Assembly: GCA_902363625.1 (NCBI GenBank)
Contig: CABJAS010000002.1
Span: 301,819 to 365,818, forward strand
Direction: 5' to 3'
Source of the DNA: Clostridiaceae bacterium
GTDB taxonomy: Bacteria; Bacillota_I; Bacilli_A; Erysipelotrichales; Coprobacillaceae
Length of the DNA: 64,000 bases
The notes beneath the pieces were generated by a model, which ran no database searches, was not told the origin of the DNA, and saw only the letters and a program-made list of their open reading frames with translations. Shown one piece after another: positions 10,601 to 25,600 of this stretch; position 1 is the first letter of the stretch; each line of letters starts with the position of its first letter. A program made the position numbers and the translations under genes.

Positions 10601-13600
10601 TGTATCAGGAAATCTAACGGTTACCGGCTCATTTACAACCCAATACAGCAATATTTCAAATATAACCGCAACAGATACTGGAACTTTAAATGTACAGGCA
10701 ATTAATCCGGTATTAACGGGTAAGAGTTTTGATACAAAAGGAAATTATTCAGGAACTAACACACCAGCGACTTTACCGACTAATATTTCAAGATTAACCG
10801 TAGCCAATAATGAGGATAATAATGGATATGAATTTGAAATTGGAAACGGATCTAATTCAGATGTTGGGGCGGCCAATGTAACGATCGATCTAACAGGAAA
10901 CGTTGGAGATAAGAATGTGTGTACACAAACATTCTTTGATTGGTTATTAGATCGTCGTGACAGCAGTTGTTTACCTATGATTAAAGGATTCGATACATCA
11001 GATATTTATTTATCAAGCAATTATGAGTTAGTCGGAGAAATTGATAATGTTCAGATTTTTGATTGGGATCAAGATCCTAAAAAAGATACACCTAAACTGA
11101 CGTTAGCTTTAGCGGATATATCAAAAACAACTGATGGACGTTTACTCATTGATAAAGCTACTCTTAATGCGGCGGGAATTGATCGCTTATTATATATTCA
11201 TATTGAATTTAAAGACTTTTATGGTCAAACCAATGCTAATAATCCGGAGAAATTAAAAGTCACAATTACCGGAAATACAGATTGGTATGATAATTTGGAT
11301 GCAGTTTTAACGTTTAATCCGGAAAATCCAACAATGACTGATCAAACTAAATCAGTAACAGCTGGATTGATGATAAAAAGACCGGGCTTGATGCTGCATA
11401 CTGATATTTATTATTATGACAATACTTTAGAGACTTCTAACCCAGCATCAGGAAATTCAGATGGAAATTTAATGCGCTTAGGAATTCCTTATGATCGTGA
11501 TTTTAAATACCGTGTATCGATTGAAAATACTGAAATTTCGCATTTAGATGATGTCGATCTGTTGATAGAATTACCTATAAATGCGAATAGCGGAGATGAA
11601 GCCAACACAGGGTTCCATACTACTAAAGTCATATTTAATAAAAAATTATTTGAACAGTTTACGGATTTTAAAACATTAACTTTATATGATCGCAATGATT
11701 TAGATCATGGCTTAGAGTTTATTTATGATAAAGCGGCGGAGACATTTACTTCTCCTGACTATGGAACAATAACGTTTAACAGTGAAGGAGAATTAGTATT
11801 TGACCAGTTGGCAGCTATAGGTATAGATGAACTGGGACAGGTAACCTTATCGGGATTAGATGTTGTGCTTAAAAATGAAGATACAGCTAATGCATGGGTT
11901 GATTTCTATGGTTATTCTGATTCATATTTTGGTACAGAAAATACGATTAAAGCTTCAGCTGAAAACTATATCAACAGTATTCGAGATGATAATCATAAAA
12001 TTGCTTCTTCAGATACTGCTATTTCAACAGTAAGTAAGATGTATTTTGATACTATTTTGACCGCAGGATATAAAGACAGTGAGACAGGAGATCGTTTTGA
12101 TCAGATTTCTACGCAAGTGGAAGATGTCCGTACTGGTTATCGCTATAATGGAAACCGCTATTCTGCATCTGATTCCGTTAGTTTTAAAGATGACAGTGAG
12201 TTAGATATCGGCTATAAAGCGATTGGCTCATATATGTTGGATTTCAGACAGTATTTAAATGTTGGCAACAATTATCCGATCGACTCTAATCCTTTGTCAG
12301 GATATTATGGGTATTACAGTCAGGAACATCAAGGTATGAATTATATTTATACTCAATCTTTCAATACTGCCGCAAATCTTGAAATGACCATGAATCTGCC
12401 ATCAGATAAATTTGATACGTATTATATTAAAGTGGATCCCCGTGCGATTGACTACTTGCAAAGCATTACCATCACAAGAAGTGACAAGACAACCCAAACA
12501 TTAAAAAGAAATGAATGGATAAGCAAGGTTGGCAATGGGATTGAAGAGGATGCGTCCGGAAATCATTATTTCAGAATCAACTTAGCTGATGAGAATGCAG
12601 ATTTGTATGAAACAGTGACAGATGGAAGTACAAATACCAGCTACTACAAATCACCGATTGATTATAAAGCAGACAATCCGGTTACATCTATTGTCTTTAA
12701 TTTAGATATTAATAAAACTGAATCCAGTGATGGGGTTAATGCGAATAATCCTGATTTTGGCAGCTGGTATAATCCAAATGACCAGAAAACGAAATACATG
12801 TTTGAAGTCACAGGACGTTTCTATGAGACGGGTAAAGCAGAGGCAACAGCCTCTACACAGTTAAAAGTAGGCAGTAAACGCAGTAAAGAAAGAATCGATT
12901 CAGCCAATAAAAATGCGCGTTCAGAATGGTCATACAGTAATACTTACTATTCTAAAACAGGATACGACTATGGGGATTGGACTGTACTAGAATACGATGC
13001 CCGTCATTTACAATCAACAGCATGGGTAAATGTCAGAAATGATGTAAATAAAGTTTTAAAAGGGGTGCATGATAATCCTAATCTTAATCAGGATATAGAT
13101 GTAGAGTATGGAAAGAAAGATTACTTCTCCGTTAGTTTCTACCGTGAATCAACAGCCGCTAATCATGATTATAAATCGGGGAATAACGGTTGGAAGTATC
13201 AGGACTTAGACGATTTCATTAATAAAATTTCATATGCAGATGAGGTTATATTAAAAGATACCCTTCCAAAAATAAGAACCGATGAACAAAATGGTTATTA
13301 TGGATTCTTAACAGAAGATATCTCAATACCGGAAGCATTATATAAATATATTGACCATATTGAAATTCTTAAACAGCATGTAGAAAAAATTCCAAATTCT
13401 TCATTAGTTCCAGATAGCAGTGATGGGATGAAAGGATATAAGATTACATTAGATAATGAAAATCTGATTATTCTAACAAAAGATGATTTAGGCAGTGCAG
13501 ATGAAAACGGACACTATCAAATTAAATTCCAGTATAAGGAAAGAGATGAAAATGCTGTTTCTGGCGGAAGTAACGATATTGTATTAGAAGAAAATGATTA

Positions 13601-16600
13601 TATTTTCAGTTATAAGATTATCTTAAAAAATATCCCGGGAAATGGAGATTTTGCCAGAGAATTATTAGGCAATACAGATTTAAAACAAGCAGATTTTCAT
13701 GGTACAAATGCAGATGTGGATATTAAAGTAGGTGGATATGTATATTTAATTAAGAACATTAACCCGGTTAATGATGCGGTTAATACGGTCGATTCAACAT
13801 TAAAAAATGATTATGATCAGGAAACCTTGATACCACAAAACAATGACACAGCTTATCTGATGGGATTTAGAATACCGTTTAAAGCAGGCTTTGCACTTGA
13901 GAGTTTATCAACAGGAACCCAATATGATTATGAAAGTGTTGATGATGCAAGCCAAGGCATTATAGCGAATATGACGCCGCATAAGACAAGCTATGGAGTA
14001 AAGATATGGAATCAGGCAGATGGTAGTGGCGCTAAAAATAAGGCTACACGTATTAAACAAGTCAATGCTACAGTTTCTTTGGATTCTCACTATAATATGA
14101 AATCTATCAGTTTTCCAAAAGAATTTGTAGAGGGAAATTGGTTTAATATTGATTCCATTACACTAAATTCAAGCGGCATAAGCAAAGTGTTTGATTATAA
14201 TGCGGATAACGCTAATTCACTAGATCTTTCTCTCTATTTAACAAAAACCAGTGATCCTGATGAACATTATGAATTTGATGTTGATAAATTTATTCGTGAT
14301 TATATTGATAAATTTCCAACTTATAAAGTAGATAACTCTGCTGAAACATATATACAAGAACATATTAATAGTTTTGTTGTAACGATGTCAGCAGTGAATC
14401 CGGATACTGAAAATGATGATACTTTACTGGCAGCATCTCAATATTTAACTGTCGATAAAGCTTTAGGCTATACCTTTACCTATGAAGGGGTATGGGTAAA
14501 CCGAACAGAAACAGATGTAAAAGCTAATGATTGGACAGAAGCTTCAAGACCGACATTTGGGATGACACCAAATGCTTATCCGACCACTAATACATCGTCT
14601 TCGATGCAGGCAGCATTTACTGCAGCGGATTTCAACGCTGAAAATTATCAAGGAAATTTAACCGGAACCACCCCAACAGTAAACTCAGTGATTGCTAACT
14701 TAGTAGGAAAAATGAATGTCGCAATGGAACGCGGTAAGACACTAAATCTCAATGGGACTAATGTAGATACTTTTGCTTACGATCGTCACTTAGATGAAAC
14801 GACCAATACAAATGTAGAATCTCCTGTTGCTAATGGGAAAATAATTCCTCACGACTATATCGATTACACTTTAACTGTTGGAGCTGATGCAAATTCGGCA
14901 ATTCCTCTTCAACATACAGACATGCGTTTTACGGCACCTATAGGTCAACGTATTATCGGATGGGAAATTGTTTCAAATTCTACAGATATTCAAGCAGAGG
15001 ATATTACCGCAACAGTAAAAGATAACGGAAGTGATTTAGTCTTTAAAGCGGATTCTTACTATATCAAAGATAGTGAAAATAATAATACGAACTATAAAGA
15101 ACTAAATATCTCTATTGGGAATGTTACTAAGAGTGAGCTAGACAATCAGATTCAAAAAGGACAGGAAGTTGAAATTGTTGTTTATACACAAACGACAGAT
15201 GAATTAAAGGATAGCGATGGCAATCCGAATTATGAAGAAAAAGTTGTTACCGCTAAATATGAGGTAGTAAGCAAGCCAAAGCATACTTACAGCCAGTATT
15301 CTATAACCGGAAACAAGGATAGCAGTGCTTCTTGGGGTTCTGCTTATTACTCAAAAGTAAATGATGTTATCTATTATCGTAATCGTACCGATTTTTATAG
15401 AAAAAACGGAACTCCTTATACAGGTTCAGATTATACTTCTATTATTACCAGTGATATCAAGTTTAAGGAGAAGATTAATGATTTATGGTTTGAGTATGTC
15501 TATGATGATACGACATCGCAGTACGACGGACAACCAATGACTCTGAAAGTATCCGGTAAAAATGGTGCCAACAAAATAGATATTACAAACAATACAAAGC
15601 ATAATGCTAAAGAGATCACCTTTGAAGTTTCTTTCTTATCAAAAATAACACGCAGTGATGGTACGGTTGACTATTTCAAAGGGTTTGAGCTGAATAAAAA
15701 ACCGAAATTTGAATATCCTGCTGCAATGACTTCAACAAAGCCAATCAAGGTAGAATACTTATTTGAAGTTAATGGCAAAGATGAGTGGATAGGAGAGAAT
15801 GACGTTATAGAAAAAGACTCTGCTCTAAATCCGATACAGACAATTTCAGATGCTTATTATACGATAGATGCAAAGAAAATTCGCTGGACTTATTATGATG
15901 TACCTGCATTAGGCAGTGATAATAAGGAAGTTACTTTTGCGACAACAACGGATCCGTTCATATTTGAAGGAACAGGACGTTATAATGATACCCGTCAAGA
16001 CGACAGCTATCAGATAGCCGATCGCTTTGAAATGATGATGGCAGGGACAGTAAAGCCAATCCATGAGCATAATGTTTTAGTGGATAATACGATTGATGAC
16101 AATGTCACTCCGGTAAATGTTGTTGAAGAAGTAAAATTTGAAGGTGCCGGTCAAATTACAAAAGAAATTGCTCGTGAAAGACCGGTAATCACTTATCAAA
16201 CTCAAATATTTAATACTGAAGATGAAGCAAAGGTTATTTATAACCCAGATATTCAGGCAGTACAAAAGAATAGTTATCGACCAAATGATAAGATGTGGTA
16301 TAAGCTGTCTGTCATCAACAATAAGCTTAACAGCTCAAATGCAGCTACAGGATATCAGGGGGCTTTCTTGAATCCGGTATTCTATGATAAGATTCCGGAA
16401 TATGTTACAGCTGATATGAACAACATTAAAATTCGTTGGTTGGATAAAGAGGGGAATGAGAGATTAGATATACCAAATTTAGAAATAAAAGAGTATGATA
16501 TAAACTCAGTTCCAGATTATGGCGGAGACATGGTCGTTCCTAAAGGAACACCAAAAGAAAGTGTTGGATCAAATATTACCGGAAAAGCATTTGATGATAT

Positions 16601-19600
16601 TAAACCAACAGAAGCCAATTCAACAAAAATTAATTACAAAGTTTATGAGTTCTCGTTTGCAGGAGATGTACGTTTAGAAGTTGGAGAATCTATTGAAATC
16701 TGGTATGAAGCAACGGCTAGAGAAGAGAAGCTGCCAATGGTATATACCAATGATAATGGAAATATTTATCCTGAATATTATCCTAAGATGGGGGAATATT
16801 ATCAAACTGCTTTTACTAGCTCATACGGTATAGCCGGATGGCCGCTAGTTGGAGGATCAAGATCAAGATCAGGAGCGTATGGCGATGGTGCAACGCGTTT
16901 AGTAGACAACAGCGGAATATTAATGGATATGAACTATTTAATCCATGATGCCGGAATTACCGGAACAGTAAATGCCAATGTAGATAAGTGGGAATTTTTA
17001 AAAGGAGCAACAACCTTTATTCCGGGAACGACAGCTAATGTTACAAATGCAGCCTCTATTTATGGAAATAATGGAACAGTAATGGATTATGACAGTGCTT
17101 CAGGCAGTGTTTATCAGGCAGTGAAATATGTTCCGACTGTAACAGGCACAGATCTTGATGTATTACCAACAGGAATTCAATATCAGGGAGCGAATAATGC
17201 CAATCGTGACCAATATGAATATGTAGTGAAACCAAGAACCGATATTTCTAAAACAGAGTGGGATAATAAAACTAAAGATCAGCAGACACCTATTGTCTGG
17301 TCAGAAGCAAGAATCCATTTACAGACAGCCTGGCTGGCTACAAGTTCAGAAATTATTCCGACTAAAAATGCAGGAGAAAGTGATCTTGACTATACCAACC
17401 ACGCTAAAGAATATTTAGGTAATCGCTTTAGTAAACTTAAAGGCTGGGATAAATCGAATCCAAACTACTCTTTTTATCAGTGGAGTAATTATGGAGATGC
17501 TGAAAGAAAACAGTTGTTTATGGACGATTGTATTTCAACTCTTGAATATAAAGATACTTATACAGCACGTTTGTCTGCGTATAACTATGGAGACTGGCAA
17601 TTAGACGGTGTAGAATTTATTTATGTGCTTCCTAAAGGCATGGCACCGCAATTAGATGAAAATGACAAACTGATTATTAGTGCCAATACCTTAACCGGAG
17701 GGGATTCACTAACTCCAATCTATAGTGCGATTGACAGTGGAAAAGTCAAAGTAGAAGTATTACAAGAACCTGGTGGAATAAACAGTGGATATTTAACTCC
17801 AAGAAAGATTCAGGATCCATTCTTAGTCAATGACTATACCAATACAACGACCGATGTGTATAGTGATCATCCTGATTATTATACAACTTCAGAAGCAGAG
17901 TCATGGGTATTTAAAATTACAGTGGATCAGGAATTAAGTAAATGGTTTAACCGTGGAACCAATAAAGGCTATATCCTCAATGTCGATATTGAATGTGTTG
18001 TCGAAACAGTGGATGACAACGATTACTGGTATGATAAAGTCTTTGTATCACCTAAAGAAAGTGTCAATAGTCAATACAGCCAGATTTTTGATATAACGGC
18101 TTGGCAAGGATCTACCAAAGATAAGGTATATGATGCAGCCTATGGATTATTAAGCACTCAGTATGGTGGCATGGATTACTTATGGGATGGTTATGATGGG
18201 GCATATAATGATGGAGATGGTTTTGATGCTATGACTGCCTACAACAGTGGTTCTCCTAATACACCATATATTAACGGATTTAATATTCAAAACAATGAAG
18301 TAATGATTAATGAAAATGTCAATGGCAAAGTGGTCAGTGGGGATTTAAAAGACTACTATGGCAGTGGAAAAACTAATGTTTATGCAAGTACAGGAACACG
18401 TGCGAAAAAGAGAAAACCGCTTATTCGTACATGGACGACCTTAGGAGATGATCAGTCTCTCGATGGCAGCAATATTAAAGATTACTATTTAAATGCGGAA
18501 CTAGATAATAGTTCAATGAATATTCATGTGGAAAACAATTATTATTGGAATGATTTATCTACCAATGGGACATATCCGATAAGTGGCAACTCTGATAGTA
18601 ATAGTACAATGCGCCATTTGCATAACTATTCTACGGACGGTGGAAATAGAGGAACATTCTTCTTCCCGGTAGTAACTGATATTTTACCTGAAAATATTGT
18701 TCCTAAAGATATTAACGGACAGCTTTTTACTACCGATAACAGTGAAAATGCGGCTAAACAGTTAAGCTGGACATTATATGATGGAGCAACTAATTTACCG
18801 GTCAATGCAGAACAGAACCTGTATAAATCAATTGTAGAGTATATTGAAATTGATAAAGAAGATGGCAGTGGAAAAGAAGGTCGTTATAAGATTACTTTCT
18901 ATCAGGATCAGTCAGCTCAAGGAGATGTGCCTGACGCAAAAATCGTTTCAGGGGATACAAGAATTTTTAGCTTTGATTTTACCAATGTGGATATTCCCGA
19001 TGATACTATGCAAAACGGAGAAACAAATTCTGAACTGCTTGCACAATATCAAACGAATAACACCTATGTGACAAGTCAGCTTCCGGGATTTAAATTCATA
19101 ACGGATAACGATATTGAAGGGAATCCGTATACAGTAGGTGCTCTATGGAACCCGTATTATGCAGGCAGATATTCAGTTGGCGATAACAGAAAAGATGCAA
19201 TATACAATAGTGTCACTATACCTTATTCATATAATTCGATATCAGGAGGAGTTATACCAAATAATACAGTCTCTAAATTAGGAACTCGATATTCTATTAT
19301 TGATGCTGTAGAAGATGGTGGTGTAAAGCGTTATGATGAAACAAATTCATTTAACTTAGAGGATTATACCCATATCAGAACAGGTTTAAATCTGAATGAG
19401 ACACAAAAAGATTTTAATTTAAGCGGCGGATTAACACATGATGCAGTCACTGGTGAAACTATCTCAGAACAAGGCATAACCACTTCTATGAGAATTCGTG
19501 TTAAATATGCGCGTATGGAAACTGAAACATATGTCAGTGATGATGTGGACGTATTAGGAATGCGTGATGATGACACAAAAGACGGTATCGATCATTACCC

Positions 19601-22600
19601 TACAATCCATTTTGATGATCCGGGTTATGTGAAAAGTGATATTGACCATAAGCAATTCGGTGATTATTTATGGTATACCACTAAGGTAATGAATAAACCG
19701 GAGAATGCCCAAGATTATGCCCATGCAGGAGATATTCTTCATTCTAAGATCTCTATTGCGATAAAATTACCTTCTAATGTTTCTTATGAAGAAGATTATT
19801 ATTTAGAATTTGAAGATTTATCAGGACAAAAAGTAAAAATTACGAAAGAAGATATAGACAGTGGGGATTCCCTTCGTTCTAAGGGATGGCAGATTAATTA
19901 CTTGAACCATGTCATTGATCCGGATACTTTAGAGGAAACGCTTGTCTTTGAAGTGATTACAGTCGGAGAAGCGGAAAACTATCAAGACTATTATAATGGT
20001 AAAAATTTCCCAGGTTACTTTGCTTCAGACAGTACCTTTGATTTTAAAGTGAAAACAGTGATTGATCATTTAGAATCACCGGATACATTAACAGTTGGAG
20101 AAAATTATTGGGATGAACAGTATGCAGCTAAGTCTTATGTAACTTTAAAAGATACTGGCGGAAATTATTTGAATATTCCGGGATTAATCGAAATTCCACT
20201 TGATTTAGTTGGATTTGAGCGTCAAGAAACAGATTATGAAAAAGATGCTTCAATTCCTGAGGATGTCGATTTAGATTATAATTATGACGGTGATCTTAAA
20301 GATGTATATGCTACAGACTCATCAGCAAGAGTGACAGTATTAAAACCATCTTCAACGACACGTTTAGATACTTCTGTTAAACATACCTTGATTAGTAATC
20401 CGGATGCGGGCATTGTTGTAGCTGAAGATCCGAGTGTCAAAGGAGCTACGGCTATGAATGTCTATCTTGATCAGGTGGTTAATTTAAGTACAGCAGTACC
20501 TGAATTTATCATTGATTATCGTGTGCCTTCAAGAGGAACAGAAGCTGGAACGCTTTATGAAGCACCAATGACAGCAAAACCGATTTTATCGATGATTAAA
20601 GAAATAAGAACCGGTGTATGGGAATTGCCGAAACCGGATAAGTATACAGGCAGTGCTCCTTTAGATGTATTAAAAAATAAATTAAAGGTTCATATTTATG
20701 TACTAACCAGTGATAATCCACCGGCAGCAGCCTATATTAACCCGGGAAATAATGGGGATTATACAGCGGCACATTGGAAAGATCTGGGAAGCTATAGTCT
20801 CACAGAAAACGCAGTTATTAATCTTGAGGATAAAGATTACAACAGCAATATTACGCAAATTCGTTATGTGATCAAAGCGGAAGGAGATATAAAAGAAACT
20901 GTAAAATATCCAGTTCCTAAAGGCTTTAGATTATCTGTAGATGCAGATCCAAACACTGGTGGTATACAGGAAATGGATGAAGTGGATCCTAAGCGAGAGA
21001 ATATTAACGAATTACCTCAAAGCATTAAAGATAATGCTGCTTATGTACGATTAAGTTCTGCTCATATGGATGGATCAGGAAAGAGACTGCATCTAAACAA
21101 CTTTGCAACAGGCTGGTCACGTTATGATGATAGTCAGTACAGTGCAACATCTTCGGCAGCAAGAGCCGGATATTATGTCAATGCAGAGCTGCCATATATG
21201 CAAGTCGATTTAGAACCGTATTATTTCCATCGTTATCAAAAAGAAGATAAGACTTATGGATTTGAATGGTCAGATACAGACATGCTGATTAAACAGAACT
21301 TCAGTACAATGCTGAAATATAAAGCAAGTATTCATAATCTTACGGATGCAGAAATAGAGGCCGCCGGATTTAAAGATGAAACACAGGATAATCTTTCTAA
21401 GCCGCAGATTTCTACAGTACTGCCATATTTAGAAGATATTTTGGATACAGATTATAAATATGTAGATGCTCAGTCTGCAGAATATCAAGATTCATTTGTC
21501 CACGATGATTACTCAGCGACTGAAAGACTGGAAAGAAAACAGTCTCAATGGACCTATTATGTGCTAGATGAAGCTGGGAATATTGTGACGAATTCCAAGA
21601 TCAAGGGTGTCGATTTCGTAAGCTATTCAAAGAGTGCAGACTTGAGTGGGGTTGATCGAAAGATATTGACTTGGAGCTTTGATGGATTCTTAGAACCGGG
21701 ACAAACTATCGTAGTAGATTATATGGTGCCATTAGCGACAAAAGATTTTGGAATGACGTCAACGGACTTGATGAAGTGCAGTGTCTATGGATATAAGCAG
21801 GGAAGCTTAAAACCATTTATTCCAAAAATTGAAAACAGCAATGAAACCTATGCATTTGAAATTGATAAGCGTGATATCAATGATAACGGAATGACAACAA
21901 GTGAAGCTACTCTTGTTAAAGGGGTAGGGGGAATTTCGTTTGAATCCAGACGAGCAATTAATCGTTTGAGATTCTCATATTCTGAATATGATACAGCTGG
22001 ATTTGAAACAACCCGACCTTCATTAGTTCCAGAAGGAACCGATTATCAGTTCAAATCAATTATACTAAATCCGGATATTTATGGTGCTCCTGGCTATAAA
22101 GAGACAATCATTTATGATGTCTTGCCGTATGAAAATGACAAGAATATCGTAAATGCACAAAATAAAGATGATCCAAACTCACTTGGTGCAGATCGTAATT
22201 CAAAATGGAATGGCTGGGTTATTCCGGAAAGTGTAAAACTATTGAGAATGGAAACACCATCAGCTGGTGGAACGATTACTAAAGAATTGGTAGATGGTAC
22301 AGATTGCGAAATCTGGGTAGGACCATTTGAAAAAACAGGTGGTCAAATCAACGTTAAACAGATAAGTGATTTGCCGGCATTTAAAGATACCTCTAATACA
22401 GAATTCTACAGTAACATGTATGCTGATCCAGTGATGCGAAGTCAATATTTTGTTCGTTTATCGGATTTAAAAGCAGTTAAGGCTAGTGATGAAGAAGCTT
22501 ATACTATGCTGACAAAAAATATTCAGGCAATTTGGGCACAGGTAGCAGACGGACAAAATCTTGGATTAGATGGCGGTGTCAAATTTGAATTAAATTACTA

Positions 22601-25600
22601 CTTACATTCTCCATTAAACCTTCCACAATACAATGGTGCTATCACAAGCGATATGGGGGATGATGCAATTCGTAAAAATGTAACGGACTATACGGGATGG
22701 AATACTTTTGCCGTTCAGGCAAGGCAGGATGTAAATCCGATGTCTGTTGTAGAATCGCCACGTGCAGGTGTCTATTTGAATGCTCCTGTAGAAAAAGGTT
22801 ATATCGGAAGCTATGTTTGGTATGATGCCAACTACAATGCCGATATTGATGAAGGTGAATATGTTCGTCGTGATGATGGTCGTCTGATCTTTAAAAATAA
22901 GACCAAAGACTTGGATTATGACGGAGTCAATGATGATCCGGGAATCAACGGAGTACTTGTTGAATTATTATCAGAAAACGGCTATCCGGTAAATAAACTG
23001 GGTGAAGCTGTAGTTGAAGAAGCAGGAACCGGTAAGTTTATTAAGATTGATGAAACAACAGGTCTGAAGATGACCGATATCAACGGAACTTATGAATACA
23101 GTCTTTATGGACCGACAACCTATACAACCGAAGCAGATGCCTATGGCAATAATGGATATTTCGTTATCTCAAACGTCACTCCGGGCAACTATAAATTAAG
23201 ATATACGTTCCCTGAAAAGACGTATAATACACATGCTTTAACTACCTTAGAAATAGGGGATACAAAAGCAAAGATGGAAGTGTATCGTGATGGAGATACT
23301 TTACCAGATCTAGGAAATCCTGGTCAGGGAGATGTGGAAAGCGATGCACAGACAGTAACGAACAAATTAGTGGTACAGACAGCTGACAGCATTCGTATTG
23401 ATGCAATCGGCAGTGATCCAAGCACGTATGCAGCCTATGATGCGAAGATGACCTCATATAATGTCGGTGTATCAAGAGCGTATGTTTATGGCGGAACCGC
23501 ATGGGTAGATGAAACACCTGATCCATCAGATCCGGGCAATGTGATCAGTGACGGATTAATCGGTACAGCAGAAAAACGCTTAGAAAATGTAGATGTGACT
23601 TTCTATGAAGTAACAGACACAGGTTTAGTATTAGCAAAGAATGCGGATGGCAAGGATGCCATCACAAAGAGTGACGCCAATGGATATTTTGAAATGAGTC
23701 TATATCCAGAACGTAGTTATTTAGCTGTTGCAAGCACAGCCAAAACAGATGGGGTTTATAAACCTTCTCCGATTACTTTAAATACCGATCCAAAAGTGCA
23801 GAATAATGACAATGATTTAACTTTATCCAGTGATAAAAAGACCAATCAAACCTTTGTCTTTACTACCGGAGTAGAGTTTGATGCAAGCAATAAGCCAATA
23901 TTAGATGCAAATGGAAACTATTATGGTGTCTACAATCATCTTGGTTTAGGCTTTGTTGAAGCGGGGCGTGGATATATCGGTAAGTATGTATGGAACGATG
24001 TGACTTACGATGGACTTCGTGGAAATTATATAGATGCAAATAATCAAGTTGTCAGTGAACCGGGAGTGGAAAACATCAAATTAATATTAGAAAGATATTA
24101 TTTTGATGATAATACCAATGAATGGAAACCTATTCCAGAAGCAGTCACTGCTTATGAACAGTTGACCAATTCAGGAGGATCTTATACTTTCCAAAATGTT
24201 AAGACCACTTACACACTCGGAGACAAAGTGTATCTAGCAGGCTATAAGCTGAAAGTGGATACCAGCACTTTGCCACCAAATTATACAATTACTAAATTTA
24301 AAATGAACAACGGATTAGATGACAGTAAATTACCGATCTCAACAACAAACGGATATTTAGATGTTACTCAAGATACGGATTCAACGGGAATGATTATTAT
24401 TGCTGAAAAAGCAGATAATGATACGCCAAATGAATATATCAATATCCACGAAGGGGTTAAATATGATATTTCCAATGGTAAGATGATCTTAAACTTAGAC
24501 TTGGGATTAACCTCTATCGATACTTCAACCATCACCGGAACAATCTGGGATGATAAAAACTATGATGGATTGCAAAATCAATATAAGGATGCGGCAGATC
24601 AGTTAGTAAATGAACCGGGAATCAGTAATGTATCTGTCCATTTAGAACAATATTATTATCAAAGTGGACAATGGATACAAAAAACAGACTTCGTATCACC
24701 GACAGTATTAACCGATACTGATGGTCATTACGAATTTAATGATGTTGCTTCTAATATCCTAATTGGCAGTGATCGTTATATGACCGGGTATAAAGTCAAA
24801 GTGGATCAGTTGCCTGCTGACTATGCAGTAAGTAAATACCGTGTAGGCAGTGATGATACGATCAACAGTGATTTAAAAGAAAATAATCTATATTTAAATG
24901 CGGATGATGAATATATTACAGTCGCAGAAAAAGTAACAAACATTAACTATGATATAGACTATATTATTCAAAATGATTTAGGTAATTATGATGTCAATAA
25001 AGTCACTCATCGAACAGATTATGACGGTGGATTGATTAAGTATGAAAAAGCGGCTCTCAAAGGAACCATTTGGGAAGATAAAAACTATAATGGACTTATG
25101 GATACGTATAAAGATGACAGCAACAACGTTCTTGATGAACCAAGAATAGTGAATGTCGATCTACAGTTACAGCAATATTATCTGGATGGATCAGTATGGA
25201 AGAAAGTTCCGGAAGCTCAGTGGAATCCGTTGCTGCATCAAGAATCAACGGATGCAGATGGTAACTATGCATTTGAAGATTTAGAGACCTATGTTCACAT
25301 AAATAATAAGAATTATTTGGCAGGATATCAGGCTGATGTACTAAGAGTACCGAACAATGAAAAATATGCCGTAACACTCTACAAAGTTCCCGTTACAGGT
25401 GATGTAAGAAACAGTGATTTAACGAAAGATTATCAAATGCAAGAAAGCACTGATTATTTAGTGATTGCTGATGAGGTGGCTGCAGGCAGTGCAGAAAACA
25501 CACCGTATATCGTTAGTGTCAATGGAAAACGTTATGACTTCATTACTGCAAAAGACAACATTAACAATGATGGCGGATTCGTTCAATATGAACAGTCTAC

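Noticed and set aside
23242-23526. 94-residue minus-strand frame inside the giant gene (and similar ones at 25096-25377, 26464-26688)
   Set aside because: His/Leu-rich shadows produced by reverse reading of Asp/Tyr codons in the repeat array.
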